Positions 63,244 through 64,000 of a DNA stretch of 64,000 nt are shown piece by piece. The notes under the pieces were generated by a model. It was not told the DNA's origin and ran no database searches. It saw only the letters and a program-made list of their open reading frames with translations. The DNA lies in contig NZ_BNJG01000001.1 in the NCBI RefSeq assembly GCF_016587375.1, positions 1,736,001 to 1,800,000 on the forward strand. The letters are read 5' to 3'. Position numbers and translations under genes: made by a program. This DNA comes from Ktedonobacter robiniae. GTDB taxonomy: Bacteria > Chloroflexota > Ktedonobacteria > Ktedonobacterales > Ktedonobacteraceae. Numbering within the stretch: the first letter of the stretch is position 1; each line of letters starts with the position of its first letter.

Positions 63244-63338
63244 ACTACCTACCCTCTTTATCAAAAAGACAAGCCTTCAGCGTCGTGTTACCTACCTAAG
63301 ATTGTAACACTTTTCTTCTGGACGCCTGGTAGGTGTAA

Positions 63339-63405
63339 ATCATGTAAGGGATTATGTGTGGCGACATAGCACAGCTATGTCGCCACACATAATCCCTTAC
63401 ATGAT
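63339..63405. repeat. GTAAGG-based hairpin (32-bp arms) at the end of the second B12 regulator gene
   Basis: The arms 63339-63370 and 63374-63405 are perfect and contain GTAAGG/CCTTAC. The right arm includes the last codons (ATC ATG) and TAA stop of the minus-strand gene at 63397. Confidence 0.85.
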
Positions 63406-64000
63406 ATGGTGCGCCTCGTCGCGCGCTGGCTGCGACTGTTGAAGGGGGACAAGCTCGTGCAGGCGGCGGGTGGCTTCGTTTGCGTCGGACCCCAGGAAGA
63501 CACCCTTGATACTTTTTACCAGGCCGAGATCCTGCATAAAGGCACCTCCACCAAAGCAGACAGTGGGGCGAGGTCCCTCTAGTTTACTGATCTCACGCGC
63601 GATCTCTGCCAAGTCCCGCGCGCGTGGTCGCGTGGTTGCTGAGAGACATACCACTCCAGGTCGCAGGCGCCGGATCTCTTGCAGCAAGCTCTGAGGCTCC
63701 AGCATCTGCCCCAGGTAGTAGACATTAAAGCCCTGGCGGCGCCAGAAGAGCGCCAGCATCAGTATACCAATCTCATGCGTCTCCCTCGGCGCGCAGCCAA
63801 CCAGGATGGCTGGCCCCTGGCGCTGGTAGGGCGTGGTCTGAAAGAGATAGGCCAGGCGCGTACGAATCATATTGCTGGCAAAGTGCTCGACCGTTACCGT
63901 GATCTGGCGCGAAGCCCATAATTCACCAATCCGATAGAGCACTGGCTGAAACAGGTTACTACATACCTCCTCAACCGGGTAGTAGAAGAAGGCCTCATCC
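63397..64000 (-). CDS. B12-binding MerR-type regulator, C-terminal part (runs off window)
   Basis: The frame is open to the right edge, so the 5' end is missing. Visible: the helical cap (EVCSNLFQPVLYRIGELWASRQITVTVEHFASN), then the B12-binding domain with GCAPRETHEIGIL (intact ExHxxG) and VCFGGGAF. Clearly homologous to the gene at 25807 over this region. The N-terminal MerR domain is inferred, not seen. Confidence 0.85.
   Translation of the reverse strand, partial: DEAFFYYPVEEVCSNLFQPVLYRIGELWASRQITVTVEHFASNMIRTRLAYLFQTTPYQRQGPAILVGCAPRETHEIGILMLALFWRRQGFNVYYLGQMLEPQSLLQEIRRLRPGVVCLSATTRPRARDLAEIAREISKLEGPRPTVCFGGGAFMQDLGLVKSIKGVFLGSDANEATRRLHELVPLQQSQPARDEAHHIM

Noticed and set aside
1..64000. 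CRISPR arrays, prophage genes, rRNA operons, tRNA genes
   Set aside because: Searched by eye for regularly spaced direct repeats, phage structural genes and RNA signatures on both strands; none found.

Overview
The window is one stretch of a bacterial chromosome, about 53% G+C by eye. It probably comes from the phylum Chloroflexota, class Ktedonobacteria. That placement is inferred from the gene mix: several eukaryote-like Ser/Thr kinases with WD40 or sensor domains, CarH-like MerR/B12 regulators, a DUF4129/MoxR/DUF58 set, a MutL carrying its own endonuclease motif, and paralogous secreted proteins. No rRNA, tRNA, CRISPR array or prophage was recognised. Almost all of the window is coding.

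Layout. 0-4.5 kb: 5' end of lysA, a zinc-ribbon/kinase/WD40 protein, and a response regulator overlapping plsX. 4.5-9.6 kb: KGG stress protein, flavin reductase with its LysR regulator, a GT4 glycosyltransferase and ribosomal protein L25. 9.8-20.3 kb: PolX, a membrane kinase with an extracellular sensor, an alpha/beta hydrolase, PsuG, and an IS630 element inserted exactly in the purH stop codon. 20.8-25.8 kb: two tandem cysteine-rich exported proteins of unknown function, the L27/L21 operon and a repeat-rich spacer. 25.8-32.4 kb: B12-binding MerR regulator with a membrane protein, dnaN, recF, a frameshifted DUF4129 protein and a cluster of three DnaA-box-like sites. 32.4-41.4 kb: GT9 enzyme, SOD, GNAT, a response regulator, an ArsR regulator, and an operon of a HAS-barrel-like protein, a HerA-like ATPase, a small membrane protein and a second GT9. 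41.6-49.5 kb: MoxR-DUF58, a small HTH gene, citrate synthase, split chromate transporter and an A+T-rich frameshifted membrane protein. 49.6-64 kb: DinB, RarA, methyltransferase, EamA transporter, PriA, MutL, sdhCDAB, epoxide-hydrolase-like protein and a second B12/MerR protein running off the end.

Genes that work together: dnaN, recF, priA, rarA, mutL, polX and herA make this a replication/repair-rich region. Citrate synthase and succinate dehydrogenase belong to the TCA cycle. The two B12 regulators may be light or cobalamin sensors.

The strongest unexplained signals are non-coding. (1) Four copies of a ~76-130 bp element predicted to fold into a Y-shaped structure with compensatory changes. 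(2) About two dozen very long, mostly perfect hairpins at gene ends. A subset has a conserved GTAAGG/CCTTAC base and a flanking GCGCCGCAGGCGC motif. (3) In one case the stem includes the last codons and stops of two convergent genes. (4) Three reading-frame breaks can each be repaired by adding one base to a homopolymer, so decay and sequencing error must both be considered.
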